64,000 nt of DNA from JAGPIS01 sp964635545 (lineage in GTDB: Bacteria > Bacteroidota > Bacteroidia > Bacteroidales > Marinilabiliaceae). The stretch spans positions 1 through 64,000 of the forward strand of contig CAZWOA010000002.1 of NCBI GenBank assembly GCA_964635545.1, written 5' to 3'. The first letter of the stretch is position 1, and each line of letters starts with the position of its first letter. A program made the translations under genes and the position numbers. The notes under the pieces are model-generated. The model did not search any database and had not been told where the DNA came from. It saw only the letters and a list, made by a program, of their open reading frames with translations. Positions 60,751 to 64,000 of the stretch are shown piece after piece.

Positions 60751-62298
60751 ATGATTAAGAAATTATTACTTGGCTGTTTGGCTATTGTTGCCGGCAGTAC
60801 GCTGTTTGCCCAGCAGAAAGCCGATGTTGTGGTGGAAACTCAAAAGGGTGAGTATCAGATTAGTAAGCATGTTTATGGCCATTTCTCTGAGCACCTTGGA
60901 CGTTGCATTTACGGCGGACTCTGGGTGGGCGAGGATTCACATCTCCCCAATGTGGGCGGTGTGCGCAAAGATATTATAGATGCGCTGAAGCATATACACA
61001 TTCCTAACCTGCGCTGGCCGGGTGGCTGCTTTGCCGATGAGTATCACTGGATGGATGGTATTGGCGATAGAGCCGAACGTCCCAAAATGGTGAATACCCA
61101 CTGGGGAGGCGTTGTGGAGGATAACAGTTTTGGAACTCACGAGTTTCTTAATCTGTGCGAAGCGTTGGAAACTGAGCCATATATCTGCGGAAATGTGGGC
61201 AGTGGTACTGTAGAGGAGATGTCGAAATGGGTGGAGTATATGACTTTCGACGGCGAGAGCCCAATGGCAAATCTGAGAAAGAAAAACGGTCGTGACAAGG
61301 CTTGGAATGTGTCATTCTGGGGCGTGGGTAACGAAAACTGGGGTTGTGGCGGTAATATGACTGCCGAAGCTTATGCCCAGCACTACCGCCGTTATGCTAC
61401 ATATTGCCGTAACTATGGGGCGAACCAGCTTTATAAAGTGGCCGGTGGTCCTAATGTGGATGATTATCACTGGATGGAAGTGATGATGCGCGATATACCC
61501 CATCACCTTATGAGAGGTGTGTCGGTGCATAACTACACTTTCACCTATAGCTGGGAGAATAAGGGCGATGCTACAGGTTTTACCGAAGAGCAGTATTTCT
61601 CGCTTCTCGAGCATGGTATGAAAATGGATGAGATAGTTACCAACCATGCTGCTATCATGGATAAGTACGATCCGCAGAAAAAAATTGCAATGATTGTTGA
61701 TGAGTGGGGCGCATGGTATAATGTGGAGCCAGGCACAAATCCCGGTTTCCTGTATCAGCAAAACACTCTTAGGGATGCACTTCTTGCAGGTACAATACTT
61801 AATATTTTCCATAAACATAGCGATAGGGTTAAAGTTGCCAATATTGCCCAACTTGTGAATGTGCTTCAGTCACTGTTCCTTACCGAGGGCGATAAGATGC
61901 TGCTAACACCTACCTATCATGTGTTCGATATGTATAAGGTGCATATGGATGCAACAATGTTGCCCATCGAGGTTATTAGTCCCAACTACAGCCAGCTTGG
62001 CCGTTCCATAAAATCTGTGTCGGCATCGGCATCGAAGGATGCAAACGGTAAGGTGCATGTGTCATTTGTTAATATCGACCCCAAGCAATCGGTAGAGATA
62101 ACATGTACTCTTAGAGATTTTGCCAATGCTAAGTTTGTGAGCGGCAACATCATCTCAGGAAAAAATATCGATTCGCATAATACTTTTAGTGATGCTAATC
62201 AGGTGGTGTTGAAGGACTTTAAAGATGCAAGCATTAAAAAAGGTGTGCTTACCATTAAAGTGCCTGCTAAATCGCTTGTAACTGTGGAACTTAACTGA
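60751..62298 (+). CDS. GH51 alpha-L-arabinofuranosidase
   Basis: A 515-residue enzyme of the AbfA type with a signal peptide (LLGCLAIVAGSTLFA). Diagnostic segments are VYGHFSEHLGRCIYGGLWVG, LRWPGGCFADEYHW, the acid/base E195 in WGVGNENWG and the nucleophile E318 in VDEWGAWYN. The C-terminal beta domain contains VSFVNIDPKQSVEITCTL. It releases arabinofuranose from arabinan oligomers. It differs from the larger GH51 of the first locus by lacking any N-terminal module, so the two probably handle different substrates. It is 18 bases after GH43 and 19 bases before the next GH43. Confidence 0.94.
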   Translation: MIKKLLLGCLAIVAGSTLFAQQKADVVVETQKGEYQISKHVYGHFSEHLGRCIYGGLWVGEDSHLPNVGGVRKDIIDALKHIHIPNLRWPGGCFADEYHWMDGIGDRAERPKMVNTHWGGVVEDNSFGTHEFLNLCEALETEPYICGNVGSGTVEEMSKWVEYMTFDGESPMANLRKKNGRDKAWNVSFWGVGNENWGCGGNMTAEAYAQHYRRYATYCRNYGANQLYKVAGGPNVDDYHWMEVMMRDIPHHLMRGVSVHNYTFTYSWENKGDATGFTEEQYFSLLEHGMKMDEIVTNHAAIMDKYDPQKKIAMIVDEWGAWYNVEPGTNPGFLYQQNTLRDALLAGTILNIFHKHSDRVKVANIAQLVNVLQSLFLTEGDKMLLTPTYHVFDMYKVHMDATMLPIEVISPNYSQLGRSIKSVSASASKDANGKVHVSFVNIDPKQSVEITCTLRDFANAKFVSGNIISGKNIDSHNTFSDANQVVLKDFKDASIKKGVLTIKVPAKSLVTVELN

Positions 62299-62317
62299 TT
62301 TTGACGGGTAGTAATTT

Positions 62318-63811
62318 ATGAAAAAAAGAAGTTTTATAGGCGTTTTTGGTGCGTTGTGCACTTTGTTGGTGCTATCGTGCACCAGCAAGCCATCGTTGCC
62401 CTCGGATAGATCAAATCCTTGGGCCGACGACTACTCGTCGATATCGGGCATGGAGAATTATAAACAGTGGGGCACCTATAACGTGCACGACCCATCGTGC
62501 CTGCTAATAGGCGATACTTATTATATGTACTCTACCGATGCCATTTTTGCCGAGGATAGCGCAGTTATTAAAGATAATAACCTTCCCTTCGGATATATCC
62601 AGATTCGCACATCTAAGGATTTGGTTAACTGGGAGTTTGCCGGATGGGTATTTGATAAAATACCTGCCGAAGCAATGAACTGGGTGCATGAGCAGAGTGG
62701 AGGAGTAGGTGCCAATAATGTGTGGGCTCCATATATTGTTGAGTATAATTGTAAATATCGTCTCTATTATAGTGTGTCCGCATTTGCAAAACAGACTTCA
62801 TATATTGGTATGGCTGAGGCTGATAGGCCTGAAGGCCCTTGGGAATTAAAGGGCTGCGTGGTGAAAACTACTACCGGCGACACTATGAATGCTATCGACC
62901 CCAGCATTGTTACCAATCCTGAAAATGGCGAGCAGTGGATGCATTACGGATCATATTTTGGAGGTCTTCATTGCGTGCAGCTTAACCCCGAGACGGGCTT
63001 AACACTTCACGAAGGCGACCAGGGACATCTTATTGCACGTCGTTTTGATGGCAAAAAGAATAATATTGAGGCTCCCGAGATAATGTATAACCCCGATTTG
63101 AAACAATATTTCCTTTTTGTTTCTTACGACCCGCTTCTCACCACCTATAATGTGCGTGTGGGACGCTCTGATAAACCTGATGGGCCGTTTTTTGACATGT
63201 TTGGTAATGATATGAGTAATGAGGAGGATAATTTGCCTATTCTTACCTATCCATACCAGTTTGCCAATCATCCCGGATGGGCCGGAACAGGCCACTGCTG
63301 TGTGTTTAAAGATGCAAATGGTGATTATTTGATGGCTCACCAGGGGCGCCTTCGTCCCGAAAACCATTTGATGGCGCTTCATGTGCGTCAAATATTCTGG
63401 ACTGCCGACGGATGGCCGGTGGTGTCGCCCGAGCGATATATGGGTGATGCACCGCATAATTTTGTAGCAGCCGATATTGTTGGTAATTGGGAGTTTATTA
63501 AGATTGAGGGTAATGTTCCTTCCCGCGGATTGGAAGCCGGCCAGGTGCTGTGGGGCGAAAATAGGCTGAAACAGGATGAAGAGTTCTCATCTGCATTTTT
63601 CACTCTTACTGATAACTCGTCTGTTGATGGCGTATTGCGTGGCAAATATGTGTTGAATAATGGCAATGTGCTTCAATTTACCCTTATGGATGGGTCGGAG
63701 GTGGATGTACAACTGTTTGTTGGCCAGGATTGGGAGAACCAGTCGAAAACCATACTTTTTACGGGTCTTACCGCCGATGGTTACTCTTTGTGGGGCAAGA
63801 AAATTAAATAA
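62318..63811 (+). CDS. GH43 lipoprotein, probably endo-alpha-1,5-L-arabinanase
   Basis: A 497-residue lipoprotein (C21 in TLLVLSCTSKP). The propeller domain (about 45-370) has the catalytic acids in YNVHDPSCLL, NAIDPSIVT and NNIEAPEIMY. The layout with HDPSC at the start of blade one and GHCCVFKDANGDYLM late in the domain matches arabinanases. A C-terminal domain of about 110 residues (GNWEFIKIEGNVPSRGLEAG) resembles the lipocalin-like module found behind many Bacteroidetes GH43 arabinanases. As a likely surface enzyme it would cut the arabinan backbone before uptake. A terminator follows; no susC/susD for this locus is seen before the N run. Confidence 0.87.
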   Translation: MKKRSFIGVFGALCTLLVLSCTSKPSLPSDRSNPWADDYSSISGMENYKQWGTYNVHDPSCLLIGDTYYMYSTDAIFAEDSAVIKDNNLPFGYIQIRTSKDLVNWEFAGWVFDKIPAEAMNWVHEQSGGVGANNVWAPYIVEYNCKYRLYYSVSAFAKQTSYIGMAEADRPEGPWELKGCVVKTTTGDTMNAIDPSIVTNPENGEQWMHYGSYFGGLHCVQLNPETGLTLHEGDQGHLIARRFDGKKNNIEAPEIMYNPDLKQYFLFVSYDPLLTTYNVRVGRSDKPDGPFFDMFGNDMSNEEDNLPILTYPYQFANHPGWAGTGHCCVFKDANGDYLMAHQGRLRPENHLMALHVRQIFWTADGWPVVSPERYMGDAPHNFVAADIVGNWEFIKIEGNVPSRGLEAGQVLWGENRLKQDEEFSSAFFTLTDNSSVDGVLRGKYVLNNGNVLQFTLMDGSEVDVQLFVGQDWENQSKTILFTGLTADGYSLWGKKIK

Positions 63812-63832
63812 AACAATCAAATCTATGTTTCT

Positions 63833-63866
63833 GAAAAATGCCTGTTTATCGGGCATTTTTCTTTTA
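63833..63866 (+). terminator. Intrinsic terminator after the second GH43 gene
   Basis: GAAAAATGCC (63833-63842) pairs with GGCATTTTTC (63852-63861), continuing into CTTTTATTT. It ends the GH43-GH51-GH43 transcript. Confidence 0.85.
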
Positions 63867-63932
63867 TTTATGTTGTGCTGTAAATCGATATGTAAGGTCA
63901 AATCTGCATAATCTTAGGGTATAGACTGGAAT

Positions 63933-64000
63933 NNNNNNNNNNNNNNNNNNNNNNNNNNNNNNNNNNNNNNNNNNNNNNNNNNNNNNNNNNNNNNNNNNNN
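63933..64000. other. Terminal assembly gap
   Basis: The last 68 positions are N, presumably the beginning of another fixed-length gap. Sequence continuing the second sugar locus may lie beyond it. Confidence 0.95.

Noticed and set aside
63823..63911. 28-residue frame resembling a lipoprotein signal peptide (MFLKNACLSGIFLLF...)
   Set aside because: It coincides with the intrinsic terminator and stops at once; the hydrophobic run is a by-product of the T-rich hairpin.
1..64000. tRNA/rRNA genes, CRISPR arrays, insertion sequences with transposase
   Set aside because: None could be recognised by reading; a covariance-model or repeat search would be needed to exclude small ones.

Overview
The window looks like a chromosomal segment of an anaerobic member of the Bacteroidales (Bacteroidota). 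It carries a SusC/SusD pair, two one-protein hybrid two-component systems (HTCS), a fused SecDF, TAnnTTTG-type -7 promoter boxes, a protein with a type IX secretion (T9SS) sorting tail, and HydF for [FeFe]-hydrogenase maturation. The sequence is a scaffold. There are 100-N gaps at 6130-6229 and 54676-54775, and a run of N from 63933 to the end. Both internal gaps are flanked by an identical 55-bp sequence. Removing one copy plus the Ns restores a full reading frame each time, so the two genes hit (ABC permease, MarR regulator) are probably intact.

Layout. 1-7.1 kb: redox repressor Rex, then a sensor kinase and a sigma-54 response regulator (minus strand). Divergent from these is an ABC ATPase/permease operon with a sigma-54-like promoter in front; the ATPase has lost several catalytic motifs. 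7.2-12.8 kb: an envelope-export and housekeeping block (SecDF, TatA-like, LolD, a TIGR02757-type protein, TrmN6). 12.9-17.3 kb: a sigma-70-family factor, a one-TM TPR protein and a convergent 1059-residue TPR-CHAT protease-like protein with its His/Cys dyad intact. 17.3-26 kb: a MATE exporter behind a leader with an intrinsic terminator, ComB, an acyl-activating/ACP/acyltransferase fusion, HydF, a degenerate trypsin-like/TPR protein and a metallo-beta-lactamase-fold enzyme. 26.1-30.9 kb: a T9SS-type M6 peptidase and a GH28 lipoprotein.

31.1-51.8 kb is a polysaccharide utilization locus: HTCS (minus), then a SusE/F-like lipoprotein, SusC, SusD, GH30, GH2, GH97, GH27 and GH51. The enzymes suggest arabinogalactan or pectic galactan side chains. 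52-53.6 kb is an AT-rich island with a decayed Fic gene and an intact Fic gene. 53.7-55 kb holds a nitroreductase with an OhrR-like regulator, followed by a palindromic repeat element. 55.2-63.8 kb is a second HTCS divergent from GH43, GH51 and GH43, an arabinan-type set. Together with GH28, the two sugar loci point to pectin (RG-I arabinan and arabinogalactan).

The best leads are the sigma/TPR/CHAT locus as a possible periplasmic protease-controlled sigma switch; the tandem direct repeats with 21-22 bp period just upstream of the -7 boxes of both sugar loci, as candidate HTCS operators; the degenerate ABC ATPase under a sigma-54 promoter; and the Fic island. No tRNA, rRNA, CRISPR array or transposase was recognised.
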